Positions 1 through 10,402 of a stretch of DNA of 64,000 bases are shown piece after piece. Made by a program: the position numbers and the translations under genes. Within the stretch, counting starts at the first letter, position 1. Each line of letters opens with the position of its first letter. Origin of the DNA: Planctomycetota bacterium (GTDB lineage Bacteria; Planctomycetota; Planctomycetia; Planctomycetales; Planctomycetaceae); assembly GCA_003388505.1 (NCBI GenBank), contig QQVO01000060.1, forward strand, positions 62,001-126,000, written 5' to 3'. The notes beneath the pieces are model-generated. The model made no database searches, was not told where the DNA came from, and worked only from the letters and a program-made list of their open reading frames with translations.

Positions 1-126
1 GTCGCACGTGCCCTCCACCCTCAACTCTCTCCCACCATTGTCATCGCCGCCTGAGTGACGGAAAATCACAACGCGGCGCAATGCTCCGCCCTGACACAGA
101 AATCAACCCGATCCGGAGAGACCCTG

Positions 127-636
127 ATGTTCCGCTCGATCGCAACCGCCAGTACGCTACTGATCGTCGGCTTCGCCGACTCCCCACCGGCCGTCGCGCA
201 ACAAGCGGCCGATGCAGAAAAGAAGACCGAAAACACCGCCGAACTCAACGAACAGGAACAGGCCTTCGCCGACGACATGGCTGGTTGCGTCCTCGTGGGG
301 ACATTCAGTGTCGACGGAAAGGACGACGCGGCCCCCAAATCGGAACGTTACGAGATCAAAGGGGCCACCAAGGTCGAAGGCGAAAACTGGCTCATTCACG
401 CCCGCATTGTCTTTGGCGACATCGACGCCGTCGTTCCGGTTCCCGTGCAAATGCACTGGGCCGGCGACACACCGGTCCTCTCGGTCAACGATCTCGAGTT
501 GCCGCTCGTCGGGTCCGAGTTCTCCGCACGAGTCCTCTTCGACGGAGACCGCTACGCCGGCACCTGGGGGCACGGAAAAGTCGGCGGCCACATGTGGGGC
601 ATGATCGAAAAGTCCGACGCGGCGAAGAAACAATGA
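127..636 (+). CDS. Exported hypothetical protein
   Basis: A protein of 169 residues that I do not recognise. It begins with a signal-peptide-like segment (basic start, hydrophobic core, AVAQQ cleavage-like site near residue 25). An acidic, glutamate-rich linker and a probable beta-rich domain containing DGDRYAGTWGHG follow. The ATG at 127 was chosen because GGAGAG lies six bases upstream and it places the signal peptide at the N-terminus; an in-frame start at 55 would add a non-hydrophobic leader. Its stop overlaps the start of the next gene (ATGA), so the two are probably co-translated. The protein is likely periplasmic or outside the cell; its function is unknown. Confidence 0.75.
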   Translation: MFRSIATASTLLIVGFADSPPAVAQQAADAEKKTENTAELNEQEQAFADDMAGCVLVGTFSVDGKDDAAPKSERYEIKGATKVEGENWLIHARIVFGDIDAVVPVPVQMHWAGDTPVLSVNDLELPLVGSEFSARVLFDGDRYAGTWGHGKVGGHMWGMIEKSDAAKKQ

Positions 637-1658
637 CCGTACAGCCCGCTCCTTGCCGGCCATCCGTCCGTATCGCACGCGTGCTGCTACTCCTCGCCGC
701 GACCGTCGCGCCGCGCGCGATCGTTCGGGCTGCCGACGTCCTGCCCGAACTCAGAGAGATCGAGATCGAAAGCTCCCAGGACGGCTCATTGCAGCCCTCG
801 CGCATCTGGGCCCCCGACACAGCCGATGCGACTCCCACGCCCCTCCTGATTTCTCTCCATTCCTGGAGCGGCGACTACCTGCAGGACCGTTCCCGCTGGC
901 TCGCCGAAGCGGCGGACCGGGGTTGGGTCTACATCCAGCCGAATTTTCGGGGACGCAACGATCATCCCGAGGCCTGCGGCTCAAAACTCGCCCGGCACGA
1001 CGTCCTCGACGCTCTCGACTGGTGTCTCTCGAAATACAGTGTCGACGAGGAACGAATCTACCTCGCCGGCGCGTCCGGCGGCGGACACATGACCATGCTG
1101 ATGGCGGCCCGCCACCCGGACCGCTTTTCCGCCGTCTCCGCCTGGGTCGGCATCAGCGATCTCGCGGCCTGGTATCAATTCCACCTGCAGGACGGAGAAC
1201 CCCAGCGGTACGCGCAAATGATCGCCCTCTGCTGCGGCGGCCCACCCGGCGCGTCGCCGGAGGTCGACCGCGAGTACCGGGAACGGTCCCCCATTTTCTG
1301 GCTGCACGACGTGGGCGACCTGCACATCGATCTCAACGCCGGCGTCACCGACGGAAAGACCGGTTCGGTTCCGATTCGGCACACGATCGACGCGTTTAAC
1401 GTCATCGCCGCCGCCGGTTCCCACCCCACCGTCACCGAATCCGAAATCGAGCAACTCGTCGCGGATGAGCGATTGACCAACCCCCGTCCCTCCGACGTCG
1501 CCGTCGACGACGACTATGACCGAGAGATCTATCTCCGCCGCACCGCCGGCCCGGCCCGCGTCACCATCTTCGACGGGGGACACGAAGCCCTCCCCGCCGC
1601 TGCCTGCGCCTGGCTCGACCGGCAATCGCGGCCCACCATCCACCGGCGCGATGAATAG
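633..1658 (+). CDS. Exported alpha/beta hydrolase (prolyl-oligopeptidase/esterase type)
   Basis: A 341-residue protein with an N-terminal hydrophobic signal (residues 13-33) followed by an alpha/beta-hydrolase fold. Visible motifs are an oxyanion-type strand LLISLHSWSG (71-80), the nucleophile elbow GASGG with Ser148, and a candidate catalytic His317 in DGGHEALP. Members of this fold hydrolyse esters or peptides; the substrate cannot be read here. The start overlaps the stop of the preceding exported protein by four bases (ATGA), indicating translational coupling. Export of both proteins suggests a joint role in the periplasm, which is inference. An acidic residue completing the triad is not assigned. 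Confidence 0.8.
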   Translation: MTVQPAPCRPSVRIARVLLLLAATVAPRAIVRAADVLPELREIEIESSQDGSLQPSRIWAPDTADATPTPLLISLHSWSGDYLQDRSRWLAEAADRGWVYIQPNFRGRNDHPEACGSKLARHDVLDALDWCLSKYSVDEERIYLAGASGGGHMTMLMAARHPDRFSAVSAWVGISDLAAWYQFHLQDGEPQRYAQMIALCCGGPPGASPEVDREYRERSPIFWLHDVGDLHIDLNAGVTDGKTGSVPIRHTIDAFNVIAAAGSHPTVTESEIEQLVADERLTNPRPSDVAVDDDYDREIYLRRTAGPARVTIFDGGHEALPAAACAWLDRQSRPTIHRRDE

Positions 1659-1694
1659 TCACACTCGAGGAGCCGAACAACGGGCCGAACCATC

Positions 1695-2804
1695 GTGAGC
1701 GACGACGAACTGCTCGATCTGCTGCGGCTGAACATGGTCTCCGGACTCGGCCCGCGGACCATGTCGCTTCTGCTCGGTCGCTTCGGAAGCGCCTCCGGAA
1801 TCCTGCACGCCTCGGGGGAGGAACTGCTCGCCGTCTCTGGTGTCGGCCCGAAACTCTCCGCCGCAATCACCAAGGCCCGTAGCGACGACTCCGCTCAGAC
1901 CGAACTCGCCCGCTGCCGGGAATCAGGCGTCCGGCTCCTCACCCGCGACGCCGCCGATTATCCCGGCCTGCTCGCGGAGATCTGCGACGCACCGCCCCTT
2001 CTCTACTGCCGGGGAACCCTCACCGAAGCAGACGGTCTCGCGATCGGCATCGTCGGGTCGCGGCAGTGCACGCTCTACGGCCGGCAACAGTCCGAACGCC
2101 TCGCCAGCGCTCTGGCCAGGGCCGGATTGACGGTCGTCAGCGGACTGGCTCGCGGAATCGACGAAGCCGCCCATCGCGGCGCGCTGCTGGCTGACGGCCG
2201 CACCATCGCCGTCAGCGCCACCGGCCTGGCCAACATCTATCCCCCCGAACACAAGACGCTTGCTGACGAAATCGCCGCGCAGGGCGCCCTTGTCTCGGAA
2301 TCTCCGCTCGACCGCGGACCCTCGCGCGGCATCTTCCCCCAGCGAAACCGCATCATCTCCGGCCTTTCGCTGGGCGTGATCATCATCGAAGCCAATCGCA
2401 AAAGCGGCGCACTGCATACAGCGCGTCACGCAATGGAGCAGGGCCGGGAAGTCTTCGCCCTGCCCGGCCGCATCGACAGCCTCGCCAGCCAGGGCTGCCA
2501 CGACCTCATCCGCGACGGCGCAACGCTCATCCGCGGGCCCGACGACGTCCTCGAAGCCCTCGGTCCCTTGATGCAGCCCGTCACAACACCGGATGACCAG
2601 GTCATCCACACCCCGCGCGAACTCTCGCTCACCGACCAGGAACGCAGTGTTCTCAATCTGGTCACCGCCGACCCGCAGCATGTCGACCAGCTATTGCAAG
2701 CCGTCGAAATCGAAACCTCCCGCGTCCTCGCCACGCTCACCATGCTCGAAATGAAACGCCTCATCCGCCGCCTCCCCGGCGGTTTCATCGTCCGCGCGAG
2801 CTGA
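1695..2804 (+). CDS. dprA: DNA processing protein DprA/Smf
   Basis: A 369-residue DprA. It starts with GTG at 1695, 36 bases after the hydrolase gene. Residues 1-65 form the N-terminal helix-hairpin-helix-like region (SGLGPRT, SGVGPKL). Residues 115-290 form the extended Rossmann fold with the GSR motif (121-123) and SGLARGID (149-156). The last 70 residues form a winged helix. In the family, DprA binds single-stranded DNA entering during natural transformation and loads RecA. Length and domain order are complete, so the gene looks functional. No other competence gene is in the window. Confidence 0.95.
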   Translation: MSDDELLDLLRLNMVSGLGPRTMSLLLGRFGSASGILHASGEELLAVSGVGPKLSAAITKARSDDSAQTELARCRESGVRLLTRDAADYPGLLAEICDAPPLLYCRGTLTEADGLAIGIVGSRQCTLYGRQQSERLASALARAGLTVVSGLARGIDEAAHRGALLADGRTIAVSATGLANIYPPEHKTLADEIAAQGALVSESPLDRGPSRGIFPQRNRIISGLSLGVIIIEANRKSGALHTARHAMEQGREVFALPGRIDSLASQGCHDLIRDGATLIRGPDDVLEALGPLMQPVTTPDDQVIHTPRELSLTDQERSVLNLVTADPQHVDQLLQAVEIETSRVLATLTMLEMKRLIRRLPGGFIVRAS

Positions 2805-3220
2805 GCAGCCGACGTTTGACTTCGTTTCCACCGCCGATCTTCCAACCGGTCGGCGTTTCGCTGAGTGCATCTGTTGGAGCGTTTTGCAGAACTGTGCTTG
2901 TGCTGAGGGGGCAGGTTGGCTGAAGTTCGTTATCTCCGGAGAAGTGGCGGGTCGAGAGCCGAGAGTCCCGGGGCCCAAATCGTTGACGCATCGTTGGTTA
3001 AGTCTCTGGGCTCTTGACTCTCAGCCCTCCACAATTTTTCGGTGATGCATCCGCGAATCAAGAGCCGGTCTTTCTCGGGGCCACATGCCGAACTGCAAAG
3101 CGATCCAGCCACAGCCCCCGTGCTCTTGCCCCAATCCTCCTTGTTCTCCCCAGCACTGCGAAGTATAGATTTCATTATCCAATCTGCCTCGCGTTTCTCG
3201 CACCGTCTCAGTCCGATCGC
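2805..3220. other. Intergenic, no gene seen
   Basis: About 416 bases separate dprA from the kinase gene. Reading frames that extend into it have no recognisable protein content or convincing ribosome binding site. I see no clear promoter, terminator or repeat here. Confidence 0.5.
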
Positions 3221-5386
3221 ATGGGCGTGTCGCTCGAACAATTCCGGCAGCGCGTCAAGCAAAGCGGACTGATGTCCGGCGCCGACCTCACCGCGTTCGA
3301 GACCGCTCTCGACGCCCCGCCCGAAACCGCCGAAGAACTCGCCCGAGCGCTCGTCCGCAAAGAGCAACTCACCAGCTATCAGGTGAAAAAGGTCTACGCA
3401 GGAAAAGGCGACAACCTCGTGCTGGGGAACTACATCCTGCAGGACAAAATCGGCGCAGGCGGAATGGGACAGGTCTACCGCGCCGAGCACCGCAGGATGA
3501 AGCGCACCGTCGCCCTCAAAGTCCTCCCGCCCGACGCCGTCCAGGATCAAACCGCCGTCCAACGCTTCCATCGCGAAGTCGAGGCCGTCGCCCGGCTCAG
3601 CCACCCCAACATCGTCACCGCCTACGACGCCGACGAAAACAGGGGCGTGCATTACTACGTCATGGAGTTCGTCGACGGCGTCGATCTCTCCACGCTCGTC
3701 AAACGCGACGGCGTCTGCACCTGCCGGCAGGCGGTCGGCTATCTCATTCAGGCGGCCCGCGGGCTCCAGTACGCGCACCAGCAGGGCGTCATCCACCGAG
3801 ACATCAAACCCTCAAACCTCCTGGTCGACCGCCACGGAACAGTCAAACTGCTCGACCTCGGCCTGGCAAGATTCGACGACGGCGACGTCGCCCACTCCGC
3901 CGCACTCACCGGCACCGGCGCGGTCATGGGGACCATCGACTACATGTCCCCCGAGCAGGCCCTCGACACCAAGCACGCCGACGCCCGCAGCGACATCTAC
4001 TCCCTCGGCTGCACACTCTGGTATCTGCTCACCGGAACCCCCCTCTTCGGCGGCGACACCGTCGTCAAACGCATCATCGCCCACCGCGAAGAGGAGACGC
4101 CGTCCCTGAGCAAGATCGTCGCCCGCCTCGGAAGCCACGAACCGCCGCCTCAGCTTCTCACCGCAGTCGAATCCGTCTTCCGCAAGATGGTCGCCAAAGA
4201 CCCGGACGACCGCTACCAGACCGCCGCCGAGGTCATCGACGCCCTGCAAGCATGCACCGCCTCTTCCAGCGCCCACACCGTCGCCGTCACTCCGGACCGC
4301 ACGAAATCCGATTCCGATTCACACAGCGACGACAACGCACTGCAGAAACTCTTCAACCATGTGCAATCCGCAGACACTCCCACCATCGCCGCACCGTCGG
4401 CCGAGGCCCTCGCTGACGACGCTGAAGCGGTTTTCCCCGACACCGCACCCTCCGGCGTCCTCGACCAGACCATGACCTCCGGCCTCAGCCGCTTCCGGGA
4501 CAAACGGCAGGGAGGCAGCATCGTCTCCGAGGTCCGCAATCTCGTCGCCCGGCACAAGAAACTGAGCCTCGGCATCGCCGGCAGCGTCCTCATCCTGCTC
4601 GTCCTCGGCGCAATCGCGAACCGCCCCCCGGCCACGTTCGATTCCATCGATCCTGCTCCCCCACGCCCCGTCAATCCTCCCCCACCCGAGGATGCCGCGA
4701 ACATCCCCTCAATGGCCGCGAGTCCCCCCGCAACCGAACATCAACCCGCCGCCGGCCTCGTCTTCGACGGCGTCGACGACTACATCGAAGTCCCCGACTG
4801 GACCTACAACGCCTCCCAACCGGTCACCATCGAAGCCTGGGTCACGCCGGCAGGCGATCGTCACGAGCCGGCCAACCTCGTCTCCTGGCTCGGCCCCCGC
4901 TGGATCACCCTCTGGCGAAACAGCGAGCAATGGGGAATCGGTTCCGTCACCAGCGGAAACAACCGCATCATATTCGCTCTCTCAACTCTTGTGCCGGGAG
5001 AGCGAATCCACATCGCCGGCACGTGGGACGGGCAAGACATCGATCTCTTTCTCAACGGTCGCCGGCAGCAAACCAGGGAACCGCTGGCCTTCAACTACGG
5101 CGACGGAACCACCGGCCTTTACATCGGCGGTGTCCCGGTCGAGAAGCTCCCCTCCGGCCATGACGGCGAAGACCGCTTCTTCAGCGGCATCCTCCACTCC
5201 CTCCGCATCACCCGCGGCACTCTCTACAACACCGACAACTTCTCGCCCCCCGAAGTCCTCACCCCCCACAACGACACCCAGGCCCTCTACCTCTTCAACA
5301 CCCCCGTGACCGACCAGGCCGTCGATCACTCCGGCCAGAATCACCACGGCACAATCCACGGCGCAACCTGGGACGCCGGAGATTAG
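3221..5386 (+). CDS. Membrane Ser/Thr protein kinase with extracellular LamG domain
   Basis: A 721-residue kinase. Residues 1-70 are the helical segment (…[11 protein letters not shown]…) that precedes many planctomycete kinases. The Hanks-type kinase spans about 71-335, with glycine loop IGAGGMG (77-83), Lys100, HRD at 192-194, DLG in place of DFG at 212-214, and SPE at 243-245. A low-complexity linker leads to one membrane span (about 448-466). A proline-rich stretch and a concanavalin/LamG-type domain from about residue 510 ([27 protein letters not shown]-like strands) follow. The topology suggests an external carbohydrate- or protein-binding sensor linked to a cytoplasmic kinase. The ATG at 3221 was preferred to an upstream in-frame start because the conserved segment begins there. 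The stop overlaps the convergent neighbour by four bases. Confidence 0.9.
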   Translation: MGVSLEQFRQRVKQSGLMSGADLTAFETALDAPPETAEELARALVRKEQLTSYQVKKVYAGKGDNLVLGNYILQDKIGAGGMGQVYRAEHRRMKRTVALKVLPPDAVQDQTAVQRFHREVEAVARLSHPNIVTAYDADENRGVHYYVMEFVDGVDLSTLVKRDGVCTCRQAVGYLIQAARGLQYAHQQGVIHRDIKPSNLLVDRHGTVKLLDLGLARFDDGDVAHSAALTGTGAVMGTIDYMSPEQALDTKHADARSDIYSLGCTLWYLLTGTPLFGGDTVVKRIIAHREEETPSLSKIVARLGSHEPPPQLLTAVESVFRKMVAKDPDDRYQTAAEVIDALQACTASSSAHTVAVTPDRTKSDSDSHSDDNALQKLFNHVQSADTPTIAAPSAEALADDAEAVFPDTAPSGVLDQTMTSGLSRFRDKRQGGSIVSEVRNLVARHKKLSLGIAGSVLILLVLGAIANRPPATFDSIDPAPPRPVNPPPPEDAANIPSMAASPPATEHQPAAGLVFDGVDDYIEVPDWTYNASQPVTIEAWVTPAGDRHEPANLVSWLGPRWITLWRNSEQWGIGSVTSGNNRIIFALSTLVPGERIHIAGTWDGQDIDLFLNGRRQQTREPLAFNYGDGTTGLYIGGVPVEKLPSGHDGEDRFFSGILHSLRITRGTLYNTDNFSPPEVLTPHNDTQALYLFNTPVTDQAVDHSGQNHHGTIHGATWDAGD

Positions 5387-7005
5387 AGCCGTGTCGCGCC
5401 GCCGACCTGTCCCGATTCCCTTCCCCCCTCGGCCGCGTCCGTTTCACCCAGCTCAACCACAAAGTGCCCCACCAGGCTGTGCCGCTCGTACGAAAGCAGA
5501 TAAACGTGCAGCAGCGAAGGGTCGTCTGCGTCCCGGTGCATCACCGGCCCGTCGACGCCGACCGCGTGATGGTCGATCCATCCGTCTTCCCCGTCCAGCA
5601 GGACGCTGACATACGGACTCTCATCCGGCGGATTGTCCTGCAACTCCTCGTACGCCTGGTAAAACGGCGGCGTCCCGATTCCCATCGGCAGGTAGAGCCC
5701 CTTCGGATAATCGTCGATCGGCAACGCCGGCACAGCGTCCATATCGAATCCACTCACGATAAACCGGCACACGCCCGGTTGCGTCCGGCTCGAAAATACG
5801 AACTCCAGCTCCGCCAGAGGAACATCCGACCCCGGCGACTCAATCGCCCGCAACACGACCTGCTCGAAACGGTCCATCAGTCCGTATTCCGTGTCCCGCG
5901 GCACGTCCACGCTGTACCTCCCGGGCGGAACGAACGAGGCAAACGCGACCGCACGTCCGTCGTAAAAATCGCCCCACTCACGGATGTTTTGTGTGAGGTT
6001 CGTCCGCCGCTTGGTGATCTGCTCCCCCCGCGCGATCAGCTTCTCAGACGGATCGAACGTCACCGGAGCGTCCCGTTCGTCGACCACCCGCCGCAACTTG
6101 TCCAACGGCACAATCGTGCCCGTCGGGTCCACCCAATGCTCCAGGTAGTGCCAGTGCTCGACATACGGCAATCCGGTGTTCCGCTCGAAGATCTCCTTGT
6201 AGTGCCCCATGGGAAACGTGAACCAGCCCTGATAGTACAACGACTTCCCGCCGTTCTCTTTCACGAACAGCAGCACTTCCCACAAGCCCGCGTTCAGACA
6301 GTTCTTCGCCAGTTCCACGCTGTAGAGATTCTCCCGCTCGAAGCCGTCGCCCCCCGTAATCTCCACCTGCGGCGAGTTCGGATCGAAGCGGACCTGCTGC
6401 CGATTCCACTGCCGGTCGGTCAGCGCGATTCGTGTCAAGCCGGCGTCTTCCTTGGCCCACTCCGGCAGGCTCGGCGTCATCAGGCTGACATCCACGTCAC
6501 GCACCACCACGCGGGCTATGTCGTCATTCAGCGGCTCCAGCACGAAATCAAAGTGCGCGGCGTCCTTGTGCACCAGCGTCAACTCCCGGCCGTCGTACCG
6601 CCCGTGCTGAACGCTGCGCGTCGAAGGATTCTCCGGATACTCTTTGCTCGTGAACTCAACCAACTGCGGCTGCATCGTCTCCGCGACGCGATACTTCTGC
6701 GACACGTACGCCGCTCCGGCGGCAGCCAGCAGCAGCAACACCCCCGCCGCAGCCGCCAGCTTCGCGCCCCACCCGGCCCGCCACCGCACCCACATGCCAA
6801 TCACCAGCAGGACGGCCCCCGCGCCCGCCGCCAGGTACAGCGGCAATGGTTGCACAAACCCCTGCGCGCAGACCCCGCCCAGCCCGAGCGCCACCACCAG
6901 GCCGAACAACCACCGCAGCCACCCCGCCGATCCGGAGTTCGACTCCCGCGACGAATCCCCTGGCGCCGCCTCCCGCTCCGCGACCTTCGATTCCGCAACT
7001 GTCAC
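5383..7005 (-). CDS. Hypothetical membrane protein
   Basis: A 540-residue protein with no family I recognise. The N-terminal 120 residues contain about three hydrophobic segments ([57 protein letters not shown]). A large soluble, Trp- and Asp-rich domain follows, with [13 protein letters not shown] and [15 protein letters not shown] stretches. A GTG start at 7005 is chosen because AGGAG lies nine bases upstream; an in-frame start at 7089 lacks such a site. The large domain probably faces the periplasm. The stop codon overlaps that of the convergent kinase gene. Confidence 0.75.
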   Translation of the reverse strand: MTVAESKVAEREAAPGDSSRESNSGSAGWLRWLFGLVVALGLGGVCAQGFVQPLPLYLAAGAGAVLLVIGMWVRWRAGWGAKLAAAAGVLLLLAAAGAAYVSQKYRVAETMQPQLVEFTSKEYPENPSTRSVQHGRYDGRELTLVHKDAAHFDFVLEPLNDDIARVVVRDVDVSLMTPSLPEWAKEDAGLTRIALTDRQWNRQQVRFDPNSPQVEITGGDGFERENLYSVELAKNCLNAGLWEVLLFVKENGGKSLYYQGWFTFPMGHYKEIFERNTGLPYVEHWHYLEHWVDPTGTIVPLDKLRRVVDERDAPVTFDPSEKLIARGEQITKRRTNLTQNIREWGDFYDGRAVAFASFVPPGRYSVDVPRDTEYGLMDRFEQVVLRAIESPGSDVPLAELEFVFSSRTQPGVCRFIVSGFDMDAVPALPIDDYPKGLYLPMGIGTPPFYQAYEELQDNPPDESPYVSVLLDGEDGWIDHHAVGVDGPVMHRDADDPSLLHVYLLSYERHSLVGHFVVELGETDAAEGGRESGQVGGATRL

Positions 7006-7282
7006 AATCCACTGCTCCTGACGAATCGTGCAAAAAACGCATTCCTCCAACCGTCCCGCACTGTACAGCAGCGAACGCCGCACCGTCAAAAGCCTCCGGT
7101 GTCACACGTCCTGTTGAGCCGCGATCCACAGGGGAGCGCTCTGCTTCGAGTTCGTTAGAGCGGGCGGCGGCGCCGACCGCGTCTTCCGACGAAAACGTGA
7201 GAACCCGCCGGACGGCACAGCCGGTCCTGTTCTCAATGCCTTGCCGCACTTTTCGGTTCCGAGACGCGATGAACGAATACTG

Positions 7283-7657
7283 TCATTGCAAGAGAGCATG
7301 AATCACAGCGACGGCGACGAGAGTCAGAATGAGAAGCGGAATCAGTATCGCGAGTCCGACGAACGCCACGCCCACTCCGGAGCCGCGACCGTCTCGAGAA
7401 TATCGCTCGATGTAGTAACCGCCGGCCGCTGTTGTGAACAGACCTGCGAAGACCGACGTGACGAAGTAGAAATTCGTCTCCGGGGGAGGAGGCTCGCCGA
7501 ACATGTCCTTGAGAGACAAATGCATCGCACACGTGAACGTCCAGAAGCAAGCTACGGATGCCGCGCAGATCGAAACGGCGAACCAATCAATGCGGAATTC
7601 GGGAAAGTCGTCGAACCCGTCTTCAACGTCAGGTTGTCTGTGAGCGCCTATTGTCAC
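7283..7657 (-). CDS. Small membrane protein, unknown
   Basis: A 124-residue protein with about three predicted membrane spans: IDWFAVSICAASVACFWTF, a middle segment FYFVTSVFAGLFTTAAGGYY, and a C-terminal span LAILIPLLILTLVAVAVI. The coding sense is preferred to an overlapping plus-strand frame because only this translation has coherent hydrophobic segments. It starts with GTG and I see no strong ribosome binding site. It lies between two other minus-strand genes. Function unknown. Confidence 0.6.
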   Translation of the reverse strand: MTIGAHRQPDVEDGFDDFPEFRIDWFAVSICAASVACFWTFTCAMHLSLKDMFGEPPPPETNFYFVTSVFAGLFTTAAGGYYIERYSRDGRGSGVGVAFVGLAILIPLLILTLVAVAVIHALLQ

Positions 7658-7703
7658 CAGGTGTATCCGCTGAATGGGTCCATCGAAGAGTGACCGCGCA
7701 CAT

Positions 7704-7722
7704 CCGGCCTCATTGAGGCCGG
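7704..7722 (-). terminator. Hairpin, probable terminator of the amidohydrolase gene
   Basis: A perfect 8-bp stem (CCGGCCTC/GAGGCCGG) with loop ATT lies just after the stop codon of the minus-strand amidohydrolase gene. There is no long T tract, so rho-independent action is unproven. Confidence 0.45.
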
Positions 7723-7732
7723 CTACAGCCTG

Positions 7733-8725
7733 TTATGCGGTGCCCTCCAGCGCGCGGAGGTGGTTGTTGTAGAAGAGGTCTGCGAGCGTCTCTTCGTCGG
7801 AGACGATGCGTTTGAGGAAATCCTGAAGCTGCGTGCTGTAGCATTGGCCTTTGAAGTTCTCCCCCCTGCCGTCGTAGCAGGGGCAGTCGCTGCCGAAGAG
7901 GAGTTGGCGGGAGTTGCGTTCAATGAAGCCGGCGGTGAAGTCTTCGTCGCGGGAGAGGGCGTTGAAGCCGCTGCCGGCGGACATGTCGCCGTAGAGGTTG
8001 GGGTACTCGCCGAGCAGCCGGTCGAGGAGGCCGCCCGGTTTGACGGGGCCGGTGGGGTAGAGGGTTTCCTCGGCGGGAGGGACGTCGGCGCTGATATGGG
8101 ACCACCACGACTGCGCGTGCCCGATGATGCGGACTGTCTTGTAGCGCTGGAGGTAGGTTTCGAGGTCGTCGGCGATTCCCTGGTTGTAGCCGTTCGGGCC
8201 GTCCTGGAAGTGGATGGTGATCGGCCAGTTGAGTTCGTCGCACAGCGCGATGACGGCTTCGACGCGGCGATCTTTGAGGGGGAGGTGTTCCTTCTGTTCG
8301 CCGATTCCCCGGCAGCCGAGCAGGTGGAAAGCGCGGATGCGTTCGATGACGTCGGGCTGGCGGATGTCGGTCTGGCAGAAAGGGATGATGCGGTCGGGGT
8401 ACCGGTGGTAGGCGTGGAGGACCGTTTCTGTTCGCAGCGTGACGCCCCCTTCGCCCGTTTCGAGCGGCAGGATGAACGCCTTGCCGGTGCCGGTGGCGTC
8501 CATGTGCACGATTGTGTCCTCGATGGTGCGGTCGTAATGGTTGATGTGCAGGTGGCAGTCGATGAGTTTGCGGTCGGCGGGGTTGTCGGCCGTTTCCTTT
8601 GCGTCATCGCCCGGATCGTCTGCTGCGGCGGGGCCGGCGTTGTTCATCGCCAGGAGCCCGGCGGCTCCGGTGGCGGTGGCGGAGAGGAAGTTGCGGCGGG
8701 TGAGGTTGGGGCGTTGGTTGCTCAT
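7733..8725 (-). CDS. Tat-exported amidohydrolase-family protein
   Basis: A 330-residue protein with a twin-arginine leader (TRRNFLSATATG, residues 9-20). A TIM-barrel metal-dependent hydrolase of the amidohydrolase_2 type follows. The first metal motif IDCHLHIN gives His58 and His60. Later strands carry FCQTDIR, ITIHFQDG, IIGHAQSWW and LLFGSDCPC, the last fitting the typical GSD metal-ligand strand near the C-terminus. Such proteins hydrolyse or decarboxylate small cyclic or carboxylated substrates; the substrate cannot be inferred. The Tat signal implies export of a folded, metal-loaded enzyme. Confidence 0.85.
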   Translation of the reverse strand: MSNQRPNLTRRNFLSATATGAAGLLAMNNAGPAAADDPGDDAKETADNPADRKLIDCHLHINHYDRTIEDTIVHMDATGTGKAFILPLETGEGGVTLRTETVLHAYHRYPDRIIPFCQTDIRQPDVIERIRAFHLLGCRGIGEQKEHLPLKDRRVEAVIALCDELNWPITIHFQDGPNGYNQGIADDLETYLQRYKTVRIIGHAQSWWSHISADVPPAEETLYPTGPVKPGGLLDRLLGEYPNLYGDMSAGSGFNALSRDEDFTAGFIERNSRQLLFGSDCPCYDGRGENFKGQCYSTQLQDFLKRIVSDEETLADLFYNNHLRALEGTA

Positions 8726-8911
8726 TGTGGTTGTCTCGCTTTGCTGTTAAGCCTCACTAGGACGTCTCAGCATTCGACGACCGCTTCCTGACGGGCACGG
8801 CTAGTTGGGCTGTGTGTCGTTCTGTCGCACCGAACAGTTGCACTCCGCGTCCTGAGGTTGGACCATGGGGCGCGCGAACCGTCCCGTTCACTGATTTTCG
8901 GAGAGACACTG

Positions 8912-10357
8912 ATGTTTCACGTACTGCGATCGTTGATCGTAACCCGCCTGCCGGCGGCTGTCACATGCATCGGTCTCTTCGGAGCGTGGGGCGTTGCGAT
9001 CGACGCCGGGGATGTCGCGTACTTCCGGCATGACCAGGGGGTACAGGACGAGAAGCCGCTGCCCAATCTCGACAGCGAGTCGTCGCTGGTGTGGAGAACG
9101 GAACTGTTGCCGGGGCATTCGACGCCTTGCGTGTGCGGCGACCTGCTGGTGCTGACGACCTATGACGAAGAGGCGGAGGCGCTCGCCACCGTGGCGCTCG
9201 ACCGGAAGACGGGGGAAGTCCGCTGGACCAGGCCGGTTCCGTCGGAGTCGATCGAAGAGACGCATCGCACGGGGAGTCCGGCGGCGAGCAGCCCGGCGTT
9301 CAACGGGGAGCATGTGTTCGTATTCTTCGGCAGCTACGGGCTGATGTGCTACGACCTGGAGGGGGAACTGGTCTGGTCGCGCGAGATGGGGCCGTTCCAG
9401 GACGAATTCGGCGCGTCGAGTTCGCCGATCCTTGTCGACGGCAAGGTGATCCTCAATGAGGACCACGACGTCGACAGCTTCATCATTGCACTCGATCAGG
9501 AGACGGGCGAGACGGTGTGGTCGACGCCGCGCGAGGAGGCGACGCGGAGCTATTCGACGCCGGTCGTGTGGGAGGTGGACGGCGAGCCGCAGATTGTGGT
9601 GGCCGGGGCACTGAAGCTGACGGCGTACGACGTGTCGACGGGCAAGGAGATCTGGTGGGTCAACGGACTCTCGCGGATCGTCGATACGACGCCGGTCATC
9701 ACCGATCGCGGGCTGTTTCTGGCGACCTGGACGCCGGGAGGCGATACGACCAATCGGATCGCCATGGAGCCGTTTGAGGAAGCGGTCGGCCAGTATGACA
9801 AGAACGGCGACGGGGAGATCGGCAAAGACGAACTGGACGAAGGCCCGGTGCTGCAGCGGTTCTTCCGGATCGACCTGAATCAGAACGGCGCGCTCGACGC
9901 GGAGGAGTGGGCGCGGCATGCATCGGTCTTCGAGCGGGCGCAGAACGTGGCGATGCTGGTGAAGCCGGGCGGCGAGGGAGATGTGACCGAAACGCACGTG
10001 GAATGGATCGCCCGGGAAGGCCTGCCGGTGGTGCCGAGTCCGGTCGTCTATCAAGACGTGATGTACATGGTGCGGGACGGCGGCGTGATTACGACGCTCG
10101 ATGTGGACACGGGAGAGATCATCAAGCAGGGCCGGGCGGTCGGCGGGGGGAACTTCTACGCCTCGGCCGTGGCCGGCGACGGAAAGGTGTATCTGGCGAG
10201 CGAACTGGGGATCGTGACGGTGCTCTCGGCCGGTCGCGACTGGGAAGTGATCAGTTCGCGGGACTTCGAAGAGCGGATCATGGCGACGCCGCTGATCGAC
10301 GGCGGCCGGCTGTACGTGCGGACCGATGAAGCGCTCTATTGTTTCGAGGGGCCGTGA
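8912..10357 (+). CDS. Exported PQQ-type beta-propeller protein with EF-hand pair
   Basis: A 481-residue exported protein. Residues 1-35 form a signal peptide. Repeated blades with WRTELLPGHSTPCV, LDRKTGEVRWTR, LDQETGETVWSTP and LDVDTGEIIKQ are typical of PQQ/PQQ-like propeller repeats. Between blades, around residues 295-332, sit two EF-hand-like calcium loops (DKNGDGEIGKDE and DLNQNGALDAEE). The ATG at 8912 follows GGAGAG and positions the signal peptide; an in-frame start at 8858 would not. No dehydrogenase signature is seen, so a structural or binding role is more likely than a quinoprotein enzyme. Confidence 0.85.
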   Translation: MFHVLRSLIVTRLPAAVTCIGLFGAWGVAIDAGDVAYFRHDQGVQDEKPLPNLDSESSLVWRTELLPGHSTPCVCGDLLVLTTYDEEAEALATVALDRKTGEVRWTRPVPSESIEETHRTGSPAASSPAFNGEHVFVFFGSYGLMCYDLEGELVWSREMGPFQDEFGASSSPILVDGKVILNEDHDVDSFIIALDQETGETVWSTPREEATRSYSTPVVWEVDGEPQIVVAGALKLTAYDVSTGKEIWWVNGLSRIVDTTPVITDRGLFLATWTPGGDTTNRIAMEPFEEAVGQYDKNGDGEIGKDELDEGPVLQRFFRIDLNQNGALDAEEWARHASVFERAQNVAMLVKPGGEGDVTETHVEWIAREGLPVVPSPVVYQDVMYMVRDGGVITTLDVDTGEIIKQGRAVGGGNFYASAVAGDGKVYLASELGIVTVLSAGRDWEVISSRDFEERIMATPLIDGGRLYVRTDEALYCFEGP

Positions 10358-10377
10358 GAGCGCTCGAACGGGCAACG

Positions 10378-10399
10378 CCCGCCGGCTGCGACCGGCGGG
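10378..10399. terminator. CTGCGA-loop hairpin between convergent genes
   Basis: Stem CCCGCCGG/CCGGCGGG, loop CTGCGA, 20 bases after the propeller gene's stop. The convergent arrangement suggests bidirectional termination. The same stem and loop recur at 54362-54383, and related hairpins occur at 16391, 17984 and 55607. Confidence 0.5.
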
Positions 10400-10402
10400 T
10401 CT

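Noticed and set aside
5464-7158. Plus-strand frame opposite the 540-residue membrane protein
   Set aside because: Arg/His/Pro-rich translation typical of a complementary frame; the minus-strand translation has coherent membrane spans and a ribosome binding site.
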